Of a DNA stretch of 64,000 bases, positions 27,981 through 39,600 are shown piece by piece; within the stretch, counting starts at the first letter, position 1; each line of letters opens with the position of its first letter. The stretch is from Nitrosococcus halophilus Nc 4 (lineage in GTDB: Bacteria > Pseudomonadota > Gammaproteobacteria > Nitrosococcales > Nitrosococcaceae), in NCBI RefSeq assembly GCF_000024725.1, contig NC_013960.1, positions 2,528,001-2,592,000 on the forward strand, given 5' to 3'. A program made the translations under genes and the position numbers. Below the pieces are notes generated by a model. It was not told the DNA's origin. It made no database searches and saw only the letters and a program-made list of their open reading frames with translations.

Positions 27981-28553
27981 ATGAGTAAACGCCAACCAGA
28001 AATTTACATCAGTACAGATATCGAAGCGGATGGGCCGATTCCAGGACCCCACTCCATGCTGAGCATTGGCTCGGCAGCTTATTTACCCGACAAAACATTG
28101 ATTGCTACTTACTCGGCAAACCTGAAGACATTGGTGGGGGCCAGCAGTGACCCCAATACTATGCGCTGGTGGAGTCAGTTTCCAGAGGCCTGGAATGCTT
28201 GTCGTAGAGAGCCCCGAGCGCCGGAGGAGGTCATGCCTGAATACGTGGCATGGGTCCAATCCTTACCTGGGAAACCTATATTTATAGGTTGGCCGGCTTC
28301 ATGGGATTTTATGTGGGTCTACTGGTATATCACCCGCTTTACGGGACAACGTCCCTTCAGTGAATTCGCGTTGGACATTAGATCTTACGCGATGGGGATG
28401 CGGAAAAGCGAATTCTGCAAAACGGGCAAGCATTATCTCCCGAAGCGCTGGTTCGACGATTTGCCCCATACCCACGTGGCATTGGATGATGCTCTGGCGC
28501 AAGGGGCGCTATTTTGTAATATGTTGACGGAAAATACCACGGGAGTTGATTAA
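27981..28553 (+). CDS. DEDDh-type 3'-5' exonuclease family protein
   Basis: The 190-residue protein begins with the exonuclease I motif in the form STDIEADG (Asp and Glu metal ligands) and has WDFMWVYW and [11 protein letters not shown], which contain the later Asp and His ligands of the DnaQ/RNase T fold. It lies 34 bases after ku on the same strand, so it may be cotranscribed and work on DNA ends, but this is inferred from proximity. Its own substrate could be RNA or DNA. Confidence 0.82.
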   Translation: MSKRQPEIYISTDIEADGPIPGPHSMLSIGSAAYLPDKTLIATYSANLKTLVGASSDPNTMRWWSQFPEAWNACRREPRAPEEVMPEYVAWVQSLPGKPIFIGWPASWDFMWVYWYITRFTGQRPFSEFALDIRSYAMGMRKSEFCKTGKHYLPKRWFDDLPHTHVALDDALAQGALFCNMLTENTTGVD

Positions 28554-28639
28554 CGTGTGACTGGAGGATTCATTAATGAGTCGGGTGGATTGAGTGCAGC
28601 AAAACCCACCGACGCTTACTTTGAAATACAAAGCATGCC

Positions 28640-30805
28640 ATGAAAGAAGGTTCTCGTCGAAAAAAACTCAGTCAAACGGGTTCAAGTCGGCTTTTTCGTT
28701 ATTTGATCCCCGAAGAGATTGCTAGTTTACTGCCGCAACATGGTTCATCTAAGGAGCTAAATTTAGTTCGGCTTGGCGAGCGAAATACGGAAACCACTCC
28801 TGTTGATATTAAGGCATTATTCCTTGGGCCCAAAGCTGAAAATGGGGAACTGGCCGAAAAAATGTTGCTCCAGGTCTTTCGTGACTACATCTTTTGGCGG
28901 AGGAACTTCCACCCGGAAGATATGTCGGCTATCCAGCCGGAGGAGCAGACTAGTGCGGAGTATCAACGTCTTGTGGCCCGTTTCCAGCGCGAGCTATTTA
29001 TGCTCTTGGGAGAATTGAAGGCGGATATCCCTTTTTATTCTCCCCGCTATATTGGGCATATGGTGGCCGATATCTCCTTGCCTGCAATGGTCGGCTACCT
29101 TGCCACCATGCTCTATAACCCGAACAATGTCTCTTGGGAAGCTTCCCCCATTACCACCTTGATTGAAGTAGAGGTAGGCCGTGAACTGGCTAAAATGTTG
29201 GGGTTTGGAAATATGCCCCAGGAGTTGGCCCGCACCTGGGGCCATATCACCTCGGGGGGTACGGTAGGCAATCTGGAAGCCCTATGGGTGGCCAAGGCAT
29301 TGAAGTTTCTGCCTATTGCCGTTCGTTTTGCCGCACAGGAGCTTAACGTCACCGGGTTGACGGCAAGCCGAGCGCGAATTCCTCTTGAGTCCATGCGAGC
29401 ATGGGATTTAGTGAATCTCACTCCCACCGAGACTCTAGATCTTAAAGATCAGTTTATTGCCGCCTATACAGGAGCTCATCCTGAGTTGGAACCCCAGGAA
29501 GCCGTTGCAGAAGCAGTGCAGCAACTGAAGGCACACAATATCCTCACTCTCGGAGACCAGGCCTTTTTTTCTCGGCTGAGGGGTGAGGATAGCCTCAATA
29601 CGCCTGTTATCTTTGCATCCCAGACCATGCATTACTCTCTACAGAAAGGAGCCGGTCTCGTAGGGATAGGGGCCGGCCAGGTAATTTCTATTCCCGTTGA
29701 CAAATATTACCGCATGGATAGGGGATTGCTCCGGCAGGCCTTATATGAAGCCCTTGAAATGCAACGGCCGGTCATTATGGTCATTGGTGTGGTAGGGAGC
29801 ACAGAGGAGGGTGCGGTGGCTCCCATGTACGAATTGGTTTCTTTGCGCGAGGAAATAACAGAACAGGGGTTAAGTTTTTTTCTCCACTGTGATGGGGCCT
29901 ATGGCGGCTATATGGCCGCTTGTTTTCGTAAGCCTTCTGGTGAGCTGAGAAGCCTTGCGGAGATGCAAAAAGAATACGGCGGCTGGCCAACATCCGAAGT
30001 GCACCAAAGCTTTGCTGCTCTGGGAGCGGTCGATTCCATCACCGTGGATCCTCATAAATTGGGTTATGTCCCTTACCCGGCAGGGGCGGTGGTTTTTCGG
30101 GATGGCCGCAGCAAAGAGCTGGTCGCCCAAGAAGCCGCTTATGCTTTGGGGGGTCGGGCAGGCCATCCTAACGAAATCCACTTAGGTAAGTTTATCCTCG
30201 AAGGTTCCAAACCAGGCGCCGCTGCCGCAGCTGTTTTTCTATCCCATCGGGTGGTGCCCCCCGATCAGGGAGGATATGGAAAATTGCTTGGACATACTGC
30301 GAAAATTGCTCGAAAGTTTTATCATCGTTTGCTGCTGTTGGCTCAATCTATCCAGGATGACTTCATTGTAACCCCCCTAGTTTTGCCTGATACCAATATA
30401 GTGGATTACTGCTTTAATCTGGCCAATAACGATCGTCTCGATATCATGAATCGTTTTTCCCAGAGATTGTATCAAGAACTCTCCATCCATCCAGAAAGTC
30501 CCGTCCAGACCCGATCTTTTATTGTTTCCCACATCGAATTTAGCTACGCCAATTATAATCCTGAAATACTCAAATCTTTTCTGGAGCAGAAACTCGGCGT
30601 TAAGGGGGACTATTTTGTTTCTTCAAAAGAGTTGAAGCAGCGACTCAGTGAAGGTTGGGTGGGGTGTGATGATGAAATAATGGTCTTTCGAACCACCTTG
30701 ATGAATCTCTTTACTTTAGAGGAAGCATGGGGAGCGAAGGACTACATTGATTCGTTTTTGGAAGAGATACCGGGACTTCTTCGCAAAGCACGCGCAGCGC
30801 TATAG
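28640..30805 (+). CDS. Large group II PLP-dependent decarboxylase
   Basis: The 721-residue protein has the aspartate aminotransferase-like fold of group II amino acid decarboxylases. The cofactor sites are visible: HCDGAYGGY with the Asp that contacts the pyridine nitrogen, and TVDPHKLGYVPY with Lys473 as Schiff-base residue. It is longer than glutamate or aromatic decarboxylases (450-500), with an extra N-terminal part of about 130 residues and a C-terminal domain. The amino acid substrate cannot be assigned. Confidence 0.85.
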   Translation: MKEGSRRKKLSQTGSSRLFRYLIPEEIASLLPQHGSSKELNLVRLGERNTETTPVDIKALFLGPKAENGELAEKMLLQVFRDYIFWRRNFHPEDMSAIQPEEQTSAEYQRLVARFQRELFMLLGELKADIPFYSPRYIGHMVADISLPAMVGYLATMLYNPNNVSWEASPITTLIEVEVGRELAKMLGFGNMPQELARTWGHITSGGTVGNLEALWVAKALKFLPIAVRFAAQELNVTGLTASRARIPLESMRAWDLVNLTPTETLDLKDQFIAAYTGAHPELEPQEAVAEAVQQLKAHNILTLGDQAFFSRLRGEDSLNTPVIFASQTMHYSLQKGAGLVGIGAGQVISIPVDKYYRMDRGLLRQALYEALEMQRPVIMVIGVVGSTEEGAVAPMYELVSLREEITEQGLSFFLHCDGAYGGYMAACFRKPSGELRSLAEMQKEYGGWPTSEVHQSFAALGAVDSITVDPHKLGYVPYPAGAVVFRDGRSKELVAQEAAYALGGRAGHPNEIHLGKFILEGSKPGAAAAAVFLSHRVVPPDQGGYGKLLGHTAKIARKFYHRLLLLAQSIQDDFIVTPLVLPDTNIVDYCFNLANNDRLDIMNRFSQRLYQELSIHPESPVQTRSFIVSHIEFSYANYNPEILKSFLEQKLGVKGDYFVSSKELKQRLSEGWVGCDDEIMVFRTTLMNLFTLEEAWGAKDYIDSFLEEIPGLLRKARAAL

Positions 30806-30847
30806 TATTAAATTATTGACTTTTGATAAAAATTTTAGGAGTTGGTA

Positions 30848-31276
30848 ATGAAATGCCCACTAGATCACACTGAACTTCAGTCAAAAAGATATGAAGACAA
30901 CATCAAAGTAGATGTCTGTCCAAACTGCGGTGGCATGTGGCTCGATAAAGGGGAATTGGAGGCCATTCAGGAAACTCGAGAACGGGATTACTCAGAGGAA
31001 CTTGCGCGGATGCCTGATCTTGGTTACAAGGCCTATGAATTAGCACAGCAGAAGATAGGCCGGAGACTGCAATGCCCCCATTGCAATAACGAGATGGAAG
31101 CCCGTGAATATGCCCGCTGTTCGCAGGTGATGATTGATGTCTGTCCTCACTGCCATGGTATTTGGTTGGATAAAGGGGAAATAGAAGATCTAGAGATTTT
31201 CTTTGAACGGTCCCGGTTAGAAGCAGGTTCTTTAAGAGGGGAGTTTTTTGCCAGCTTGCGAACGTTGTTTGAGTAG
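30848..31276 (+). CDS. Double TFIIB-type zinc-ribbon protein
   Basis: The 142-residue protein contains two zinc ribbons of the zf-TFIIB class: CPLDH...CPNCGGMWLDKGELE (about 3-38) and CPHCNNE...CPHCHGIWLDKGEIED (about 75-115). The function of the class is not established. The ATG at 30848 is chosen because AGGAG (30837-30841) lies 6 bases upstream. It starts 42 bases after the decarboxylase stop and may share its transcript. Confidence 0.85.
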   Translation: MKCPLDHTELQSKRYEDNIKVDVCPNCGGMWLDKGELEAIQETRERDYSEELARMPDLGYKAYELAQQKIGRRLQCPHCNNEMEAREYARCSQVMIDVCPHCHGIWLDKGEIEDLEIFFERSRLEAGSLRGEFFASLRTLFE

Positions 31277-31342
31277 CAGCCATTCTCTATATAGATTTGT
31301 TTTTTAGCCGCAAATGCACGCGAATAAACGCTCATAAAACTA

Positions 31343-31409
31343 ATACCAATTTAACTAAAGAGTGTAATTTATTAGGCCTTTAAGTCGTTGTTAGAATATA
31401 AAATTACAT
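31343..31409. repeat. Truncated second copy of the MITE-like element
   Basis: The left end ATACCAATTTAA and the blocks TGTAATTTATTA and AAAATTACAT match the complete copy at 268-359, with scattered changes. The right inverted end is absent; the copy stops near 31409. It lies in the gap after the zinc-ribbon gene. Confidence 0.55.
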
Positions 31410-31537
31410 AGCTCTCTACTAGTCTCTCCTAATGGGTTGAGATTGCTCACCTTCCCATTCTCGCTATCTTGGTGGCAAAAAATACAAGTTAGTGCGTTGA
31501 CCCCAAATGAATTAAATTTTTTGATGTTATTGGATCT

Positions 31538-32011
31538 GTGAGCTCTTTCGTAGTTTTTTTCCTTCACAGAAACAGCCTTAATGCTATCGATGGCTATGAA
31601 GCGACCTGTTTCCTGGAATACGATTTGAACCAGGATGGTCAAAATGATTTCAATCGCTGGGGTTGGAGTAATGGACCCTTAGCACCGGGCAGTTATACTT
31701 TTGATCTTTATGCAGCCGCAGGTCAGTGTGACCTTACAAAAGGAACCCTCATCGGTACTCTGACCGTCGAGTATGATGGTTTAGCGGCAACAGTGACGTA
31801 CCATGTGAATCCTCCCTACACTCTGGTCGAAACCCACCTCTACATTGGTTCCGACTATCTACCTAAGAATAACGGCGAATATACCGTAGCACCCGGCCAA
31901 TATCCAAATATCCATAGTGAGTTGGCCAATGTATATGAAGATATCTATATGGTGACTAACCTTAGCGGCGATATCTATGTCGTTGCCCATGGGACAGTCG
32001 CTGGCTTTTAA
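31538..32011 (+). CDS. Hypothetical secreted-type protein, probably 5'-truncated
   Basis: The frame is open for 157 codons from a GTG. From about residue 17 (IDGYEATCFLEYDLNQDGQ) it reads like an extracellular beta-rich domain with DLNQDGQNDF (calcium-loop-like), GPLAPGSYTFDLYAAAG and aromatic-rich strands. No signal peptide is seen, and the first 15 residues look unrelated, so the real start was probably lost. A good hairpin terminator follows at 32061-32092. I do not recognise the family. Confidence 0.5.
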   Translation: MSSFVVFFLHRNSLNAIDGYEATCFLEYDLNQDGQNDFNRWGWSNGPLAPGSYTFDLYAAAGQCDLTKGTLIGTLTVEYDGLAATVTYHVNPPYTLVETHLYIGSDYLPKNNGEYTVAPGQYPNIHSELANVYEDIYMVTNLSGDIYVVAHGTVAGF

Positions 32012-32060
32012 TATATTGGTAGGGGTGATAATAAACCTCGTTTAATCTCAGATTCATTAT

Positions 32061-32092
32061 CCTCCCGGCCATCCACATTCATGGTCGGGAGG
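32061..32092 (+). terminator. Hairpin terminator
   Basis: CCTCCCGGCCAT (32061-32072) pairs with ATGGTCGGGAGG (32081-32092), with one G-U position and an 8-base loop, followed by ATTTTAT. It ends the 31538-32011 gene. The rest of the gap to 32591 has no gene or other structure that I can support. Confidence 0.7.
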
Positions 32093-32591
32093 ATTTTATA
32101 TTGAGATAAATTGGTTAATTTATTGATCCCCACATCTGGCCTTTTTCTATGATCTCTACAAGCTGGCCTGGATCTTTCAGGTCAGCTTCTTCCTACCTCC
32201 TGTCCTTGTGAATAGCGTCGACGGGAGTTTGATACCCGTGCCGTCATGATGATCCTGTTTGGTACTTAACCCTACCATCTCTGAGGAATCTCCCGGTTTC
32301 CTTTCCTATTGAGCCAAGACGGTATGATGCAGCGAGCAAGCTTAGATCTCCTGCTACGCTTATGCTGCCGCCTTTATATGAGTACCAATCCATTGAGATT
32401 TAGATTTTTGGTTTTTTTTAACAGGACCCCGCTGAAGCGGCCTCTAAGCCCCAGTGGCGACTAGTCAGATCCCTATTCTTGAACTATAAGAGTCTACAAT
32501 GATGTAAGTAGTGGTCTGTTGAGCGCTCTGCTTTATCGCAGGGGACTGCTGCCCGGTACTGGTTTGAATTGACCATTAAGGAGGTCAAATA

Positions 32592-34541
32592 GTGGCAATA
32601 CCAAGAGGGCTAAAGACGGCAGAAACGGTCAGGCACGATGTCAGCCTCCTGACCGAACAGGATGTCTATTTTTTTAAGGAGGGCACTCACACCAAACTTT
32701 ATCATAAGTTAGGTGCTCACCTTATTTCTGTAGAAGGGGTTAAAGGAACCTATTTTGCTCTCTGGGTCCCCAACGCAGAACGGGTTTCCGTCATCGGGGA
32801 TTTCAACCAATGGAATTCTGAAACCCATGCCCTCAAACAAAGGCCCGACAGCTCGGGTATTTGGGAAGGATTCATTCCCGGAGTTTCCCCTGGAACTCGA
32901 TATAAATATCGTATTGTATCCAAGTATCGGAATTATCAGATCGATAAGGGTGATCCGTTTGCATTTTTCTGGGAGGCGCCACCTCAGACAGCTTCCCGGG
33001 TCTGGAGTCTGGATTACGAGTGGGGCGATGGTGAATGGATGGCCAGAAGGCACCAAGCCAATAGCCTTGATGCTCCATTGGCCATTTATGAAGTTCACCT
33101 AGGGTCATGGCAACGGGTGCCTGAAGAGGATAACCGCTCCCTGACTTATCGGGAAATGGCGGAGAAATTAGCGGAGTATGTCAAGGACATGGGGTTTACC
33201 CACGTGGAACTTCTACCGGTGACGGAGCACCCTTTTTATGGTTCCTGGGGTTATCAGACAACTGGCTATTTTGCCCCTACGGCAAGATATGGAACGCCTC
33301 AGGATTTCATGTACCTCGTTGATCATCTCCACCAAAACGGCATTGGTGTGATTCTTGATTGGGTTCCTTCACACTTTCCCAATGATGCCCATGGTTTAAC
33401 CTATTTTGATGGCACTTATTTGTTTGAGCATGCTGATCCTAAAAAAGGATTTCATCGAGAATGGAGCAGTTATATTTTTAATTATGATCGCCATGAGGTC
33501 AGGGCATTTCTCATGAGCAGTGCATTATTTTGGTTAGAACAATATCACATTGATGGAATCCGAGTAGATGCAGTAAGCTCGATACTTTATTTAGATTATG
33601 GCAGGCAAGAAGGTGAATGGATTCCTAATGAATATGGAGGGAGGGAGAATTTAGCCGCTATTTGTTTTCTCAGGGAACTCAATGAGGCCGCGTACGGGGC
33701 CTATCCCGATATACAGACCATTGCTGAAGAGTCAACGGCCTGGCCGATGGTTTCAAGACCGAGCTATGTGGGGGGACTCGGTTTCGGTATGAAGTGGAAC
33801 ATGGGTTGGATGCACGATACTTTAGATTATTTTTCCAAAGACTCCATTTTTAGAAAATATCATCACGATCAATTAACCTTTAGCATTTGGTATGCTTTTT
33901 CCGAAAACTTTGTCCTTGCTCTTTCCCATGATGAAGTGGTGTATGGAAAGGGGTCTCTCTTCGGCAGGATGTCCGGTGATGAGTGGCAGAAATTTGCTAA
34001 TTTAAGAGTGCTGTTTGGTTATATGTATGGCCATCCAGGAAAGAAATTGTTATTTATGGGAGGGGAGTTTGCTCAGGGACGGGAATGGAATCATGACCAG
34101 AGCTTGGATTGGCATCTCCTGCAAAATCCTCCCCATCAGGGAGTCCAGCGTTGGGTCAGCAATCTTAATCACTTTTACCGAGCCGAGCCGGCCCTGTATG
34201 AGCAAGATTTTGTAACCGCAGGTTTTGAATGGATTGATTGCCATGCTTGGGAGGAAAGCATCATTAGTTTTATCAGAAAAGATAAAACTGGCAAGGATAT
34301 GATTCTGGTGGTCTGTAATTTTACTCCGGTTCTCAGAACGAATTATCGGATCGGTGTTCCTCGGGGGGGAGATTGGAGAGAAGCGCTTAACAGCGATAGT
34401 GAGCTTTACGGAGGTGTGGGGCATGGTAATTTTGGGGGCGTTGAGGCAGTCCCTTTCCCCGCCCATGGAAGAGCGAATTCCCTAATGTTGACAGTGCCGC
34501 CCCTCAGTGTCCTATTTTTTAAGAACCAGCAGTTAATCTAA
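32592..34541 (+). CDS. glgB: 1,4-alpha-glucan branching enzyme GlgB
   Basis: GlgB makes alpha-1,6 branches in glycogen. The 649-residue GH13 enzyme has an N-terminal CBM48 domain ([20 protein letters not shown]), the (beta/alpha)8 barrel and a C-terminal beta domain. Catalytic Asp326 (GIRVDAVSS) and Glu379 (IAEEST) are spaced 53 apart, as Asp405 and Glu458 in E. coli. The start is GTG with AAGGAGGT 6 bases upstream. It is the first gene of a glgB-glgE-treS operon. Confidence 0.96.
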   Translation: MAIPRGLKTAETVRHDVSLLTEQDVYFFKEGTHTKLYHKLGAHLISVEGVKGTYFALWVPNAERVSVIGDFNQWNSETHALKQRPDSSGIWEGFIPGVSPGTRYKYRIVSKYRNYQIDKGDPFAFFWEAPPQTASRVWSLDYEWGDGEWMARRHQANSLDAPLAIYEVHLGSWQRVPEEDNRSLTYREMAEKLAEYVKDMGFTHVELLPVTEHPFYGSWGYQTTGYFAPTARYGTPQDFMYLVDHLHQNGIGVILDWVPSHFPNDAHGLTYFDGTYLFEHADPKKGFHREWSSYIFNYDRHEVRAFLMSSALFWLEQYHIDGIRVDAVSSILYLDYGRQEGEWIPNEYGGRENLAAICFLRELNEAAYGAYPDIQTIAEESTAWPMVSRPSYVGGLGFGMKWNMGWMHDTLDYFSKDSIFRKYHHDQLTFSIWYAFSENFVLALSHDEVVYGKGSLFGRMSGDEWQKFANLRVLFGYMYGHPGKKLLFMGGEFAQGREWNHDQSLDWHLLQNPPHQGVQRWVSNLNHFYRAEPALYEQDFVTAGFEWIDCHAWEESIISFIRKDKTGKDMILVVCNFTPVLRTNYRIGVPRGGDWREALNSDSELYGGVGHGNFGGVEAVPFPAHGRANSLMLTVPPLSVLFFKNQQLI

Positions 34542-34639
34542 GTGCGGTAGGAAAATAAATCCTGAATTGGGGAAAGATCAAAGACTATTGCACCCCACTT
34601 CTTTTCTGAGATGGTGCGGCAATAGGAGGGTTCTTCACT

Positions 34640-36628
34640 ATGCAAGGGGAAGAGGGTAGAAACCGAGCGGTTATCGAAGGAGTCAAGCCTGAGATTGATG
34701 GCGGCCGTTTTACCATTAAGCGAACAGTAGGGGAAGCGGTGGGGGTTGAGGCGAACGTTTTTACCGATGGCCATGATACGGTAAGCTGCGTTCTGCAATA
34801 CCGACCGGAAGGGGCGAGTTCTTGGCGTGAAGTCCCTATGCAGCCTGTGGGTAACGACCGCTGGCAAGGAGGATTCCGGGTCACCGAAGTGGGCCGCTAT
34901 CGCTACACGCTCATTGCCTGGGTAGATCACTTCGAATCCTGGCGCCATGACTTGGCCAAACGGGTCCAAGCAGAAGATATTGCCCTCCAGCTTCAGGTCG
35001 GGGCCCGTTTGCTGGCAGAAACGGCTGAGCGTGCCGAGGGAGAAGACGCTAAGCGGCTTAGAACTTGGGCAGAAATCCTAAGTGGCGAGGGGGATCTGGG
35101 GAAACGGTTGGATACCGCCCTTGACGAAGAAGTGGCTTTACTGATGGCGGACTATCCTGATCGGCGGTTCGCGACTCGTTATCACAGCGAGCTGGGGGTA
35201 GTGGTGGACAGGGAGCGGGCCCGGTTTAGCGCCTGGTATGAGATGTTTCCCCGCTCCTGTTCGCCGGAATCCGGCCAGCATGGCCACTTTAAAGCTTGCG
35301 AGGCCCGTTTACCTTATATTGCCGCTATGGGATTCGATGTGCTCTACCTGCCGCCTATTCATCCCATTGGACGCATTAATCGCAAGGGCAAAAATAATAC
35401 GCTTATTCCTAACCCGGAGGATCCGGGTAGCCCCTGGGCCATTGGGGCAGCAGAAGGGGGGCACAAGTCTATTCACCCCCAATTAGGCACCTTAGAGGAC
35501 TTTCGACGCTTAGTAGCCAAAGCGCGGGAGTATGGTATTGAAGTGGCGCTGGACATCGCTTTTCAGTGTGCACCGGATCACCCTTATGTGAAGGAGCACC
35601 CGGAGTGGTTTCGTTGGCGTCCCGATAATACCGTGCAATACGCGGAGAATCCCCCTAAAAAATACGAAGACATCTATCCTTTTCATTTTGAGACCGAGCG
35701 GTGGCAGCCCCTGTGGGATGAATTAAAAAGCGTGTTTCTGTTCTGGATTGAGCAGGGAGTGCATATCTTTCGTGTCGATAACCCCCATACCAAGCCGTTC
35801 CCCCTATGGGAGTGGCTCATTGCTGAAGTGAAGAAAGTACAACCGGATGCTCTCTTTTTGTCTGAAGCTTTTACCCGTCCTAAAGTCATGTACCGCCTTG
35901 CCAAGCTGGGTTTCACCCAGTCCTACAATTATTTCCCTTGGCGAAATACCAAGTGGGAACTGACAGAGTATTTCACTGAGTTGACCCAAACTGAATTACG
36001 GGAATATTTCCGTCCCAACCTTTGGCCCAACACACCGGACATTCTGACGGAATACCTGCAATTTGGCGGACGGCCGGCCTTTATGAGCCGTTTGGTTTTG
36101 GCGGCTACTTTAGGGGCGAACTACGGTATTTATGGGCCTGCTTATGAATTGATGGAAAATAGGCCTCGGGAGCCGGGCAGCGAAGAATACCTGAATTCTG
36201 AAAAGTATCAACTTCGGCACTGGGACCTCGATCGTCCCGATAGCCTTAAGGATTTTATCGCTCGAGTGAACCAAATTCGCAAACACCACCCCGCGCTGCA
36301 ATCGGATCGGAATCTGCATTTTTATCCAGTGGATAATGAACAGCTGATTTGCTATAGCAAATGGACTAAAGATCTTGCCGATATCATTTTGGTGGTCGTG
36401 AATTTAGATGCCTATCATGCCCAGTCGGGTTGGGTTCAATTGCCCTTGGAGAGTCTGGGGATTGAACCCCACCTTCCTTACCAGGTACATGATTTGCTGA
36501 GCGATAACCGCTATCTTTGGCAGGGCCCACGCAATTATGTAGAACTCAATCCTGAGCTTATTCCCGCCTATATTTTCCGACTGCGGCGCCGAGTACGGAC
36601 TGAGCGGGACTTCGATTATTTCATGTAG
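34640..36628 (+). CDS. glgE: Alpha-1,4-glucan:maltose-1-phosphate maltosyltransferase GlgE
   Basis: GlgE extends alpha-glucans with maltose from maltose-1-phosphate. The 662-residue GH13_3 protein has an N-terminal domain (1-120), a helical insert and the catalytic barrel. The nucleophile Asp380 (FRVDNPHTKP) and acid Glu409 (LSEAFTRPK) are 29 residues apart, the same spacing as Asp394/Glu423 of the Streptomyces enzyme. It starts 98 bases after glgB and is followed by its substrate-producing fusion after 13 bases. Confidence 0.96.
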   Translation: MQGEEGRNRAVIEGVKPEIDGGRFTIKRTVGEAVGVEANVFTDGHDTVSCVLQYRPEGASSWREVPMQPVGNDRWQGGFRVTEVGRYRYTLIAWVDHFESWRHDLAKRVQAEDIALQLQVGARLLAETAERAEGEDAKRLRTWAEILSGEGDLGKRLDTALDEEVALLMADYPDRRFATRYHSELGVVVDRERARFSAWYEMFPRSCSPESGQHGHFKACEARLPYIAAMGFDVLYLPPIHPIGRINRKGKNNTLIPNPEDPGSPWAIGAAEGGHKSIHPQLGTLEDFRRLVAKAREYGIEVALDIAFQCAPDHPYVKEHPEWFRWRPDNTVQYAENPPKKYEDIYPFHFETERWQPLWDELKSVFLFWIEQGVHIFRVDNPHTKPFPLWEWLIAEVKKVQPDALFLSEAFTRPKVMYRLAKLGFTQSYNYFPWRNTKWELTEYFTELTQTELREYFRPNLWPNTPDILTEYLQFGGRPAFMSRLVLAATLGANYGIYGPAYELMENRPREPGSEEYLNSEKYQLRHWDLDRPDSLKDFIARVNQIRKHHPALQSDRNLHFYPVDNEQLICYSKWTKDLADIILVVVNLDAYHAQSGWVQLPLESLGIEPHLPYQVHDLLSDNRYLWQGPRNYVELNPELIPAYIFRLRRRVRTERDFDYFM

Positions 36629-36641
36629 TCACAGGAGGCCT

Positions 36642-39600
36642 ATGAACCAGCAAGGAGAAGAATTTAGCTGGCAGGATGATCCGCTTTGGTATAAGGAGGC
36701 GATTATCTATCAGCTCCATGTAAGGGCCTTTTTGGATAGCAATAATGATGGTACGGGAGATTTCCAGGGCCTTACCCAGAAGTTGGATTACATTCAGGAT
36801 CTAGGGGTGAATACGATCTGGTTATTGCCCTTTTATCCTTCCCCGTTGCGGGATGATGGTTATGATATTGCTGATTACCGTAACATCTATCCAGATTACG
36901 GAACCCGGAGAGACTTTAGGAACTTTGTGCGGGCGGCCCACCGCCGCGGCTTAAGAGTCATCACTGAACTGGTGATCAACCATACTTCGGATCAGCACCA
37001 GTGGTTTCAAGCCGCCCGCAAGGCGCCCCCCGGTTCGGCCAAACGGAATTTTTACGTCTGGAGCAATAGCGATCAAAAATTTCCCGAGACCCGGATTATT
37101 TTCACCGACACGGAAACCTCTAACTGGGCCTGGGATCCAGTCGCCAAGGCCTATTACTGGCATCGGTTTTTTTCTCACCAGCCGGATCTCAACCATAACA
37201 ACCCCCAGGTGGTGAAGGCGGTGATCCGGGTCATGCGTTTTTGGCTGGATATGGGGGTCGATGGCTTGCGCTTGGATGCCATTCCCTACCTTTGTGTGCG
37301 GGAGGGCACCCACAACGAGAATCTTCCTGAAACCCATGAGGTGCTTAAACAGATGCGGGCGGTGGTGGATGATCACTATCGGCACCGAATGTTTTTGGCG
37401 GAGGCTAATCAATGGCCGGAGGACGTGAGGGAATATTTCGGTGACGGCGATGAATGCCATATGGCCTACCATTTCCCCCTCATGCCGCGGATGTATATGG
37501 CCATCGCCCAAGAAGATCGCCACCCCATCACCGAAATCATGAATCAAACTCCGGATATTCCGGAGAGTTGCCAGTGGGCGATTTTTCTGCGTAATCATGA
37601 TGAACTCACCCTGGAGATGGTCACCGACAAGGAACGGGACTACATGTATCAGACCTATGCCACCAACCCTCGCATGCGGGTCAATGTGGGTATCCGGCGG
37701 CGTCTGGCACCGTTAATGGACAACGATCTGGACAAGATCCAGTTGATGAATAGTTTGCTCCTCTCCATGCCCGGCTCGCCCATTATCTACTATGGAGATG
37801 AGATTGGGATGGGGGAAAACATTTATTTGGGTGATCGCAATGGCGTGCGCACGCCCATGCAGTGGAGTCCGGACCGTAATGCCGGTTTTTCGAAAGCCGA
37901 TCCCCAACGCTTGTATCTACCGCCTATCATGGACCCCATTTATGGCTACGAGGCCGTCAATGTGGAAGCCCAGAGCCGGGATCCGTCCTCCCTTCTCAAT
38001 TGGATGAAGCGCCTGCTGGCGGTGCGCAAGAATACCCAGGCCTTTGGGCGCGGGACCCTAAAATTTCTTCGGCCTGGGAATCGCAAGATCCTGGCGTATG
38101 TGCGGGAGTATGGGGGTGAAGCTATCTTATGTGTCGCCAATTTGTCCCGTTATGCTCAGCCGGTGGAATTGGACCTCTCCCGTTTTAAGGGGCGCGTGCC
38201 CCTAGAGATGATGGGACACACCCCTTTTCCTCCCATTGGCGAATTGCCCTATTTGTTGACCTTACCAAGCCATGGATTTTATTGGTTTCGGTTGGCCACG
38301 GATGTGGAGGAGCCCTCTTGGCACGAGGAGCGTTTGCCCCCGCTGGAATTGCCCGTATTAGTATTATTTGCAGGCTGGGACAGTTTATTTCCTAGCCGCG
38401 TCGATCCCCCCCGTAAGCGGATGTCCGAAAAATTGTGTGGGCAATTAGAACAACTATTACGGGATTTTTTGATAACCCAACGCTGGTTTGCGGCTAAAGG
38501 AGAGGAAGTCGAGCGTGTCCGGCTGGAGCAGATGGAGGAATGGACGGAAGAAGCGGGAAGTTGGTTACTTGCTCGGGTAAGGGTCGAGTTTGCCGATATT
38601 GAAGTCCAGTCTTATTTTATCCCTTTAGCCCTTGCCTGGGGGGAGGGTGATGAGGAGCCCATACGCCGCTTGTTGCCATCCACTATCGCCAAGATTCGGC
38701 GGCAAGCCCGCATTGGTATTTTGTATGATGCTTTAGCGGATGTGAGTTTTAGCCGGGCATTAGTCACGGCAATGGGACAGCATCGGGAGATCCCTTTTGG
38801 GGCCGGGAAACTAAAATTTTCTCCGACCGCTGCTTTTGAAAAATTGGTCAACGGTGTTTCCCTGCAGCAGCTGTGGCGTCCGGCCATGGAGGGCACTAAT
38901 AGCACCTTGATCCTAGATAATCGATTGTTTCTGAAAATTTACCGTCATTTGCAGGAAGGCATCAATCCAGAACAGGAGATGGGGCATTTTCTCACGGAAG
39001 CATCGCCCTTTCCCAATATTGTCCCCCTTGCAGGCACTTTGGAGTCTCTGGGTCCTGAGGGAACGCCAATGACCTTAGCCCTATTACAAGGTTTTGTTCC
39101 CAACCAGGGGGATGCCTGGGCTTATACCGTGGATTATTTGGAACGCTTTTTGGAAAACAGTCTGGCAAAACCCCTTGAGGAAGCGGCCATCGAGTTTGGC
39201 GAAACCCATAACAATTACCTCAGAATGATACGAATCCTGGGGCAGCGCACGGGAGAGTTGCATCAGGCATTGGCTAAGGAGACAGGGAATCCGGCTTTTG
39301 ATCCAGAACCCATCAATTCCGCTGATTTGGACTCCTGGCGAAAGCATATTGAAAAGGACATTGAGCAGACTTTAAAGATGCTAGAACAGCGTAGGAGTGA
39401 GTTTTCTGAACCGCTGCGCACCGAGGTGGATTGCCTCTTAGCCCTCAAGGAGACCTTACGGCAACGTCTTGCTTTAATTCCTCCCGAATTACGTGCCGTC
39501 AAGACCCGCTATCATGGTGACTACCACTTGGGGCAGGTTTTGGTGGCGGAGGATGACTTTGTCATTATTGATTTTGAAGGGGAGCCGGCCCGTCCCTTAG

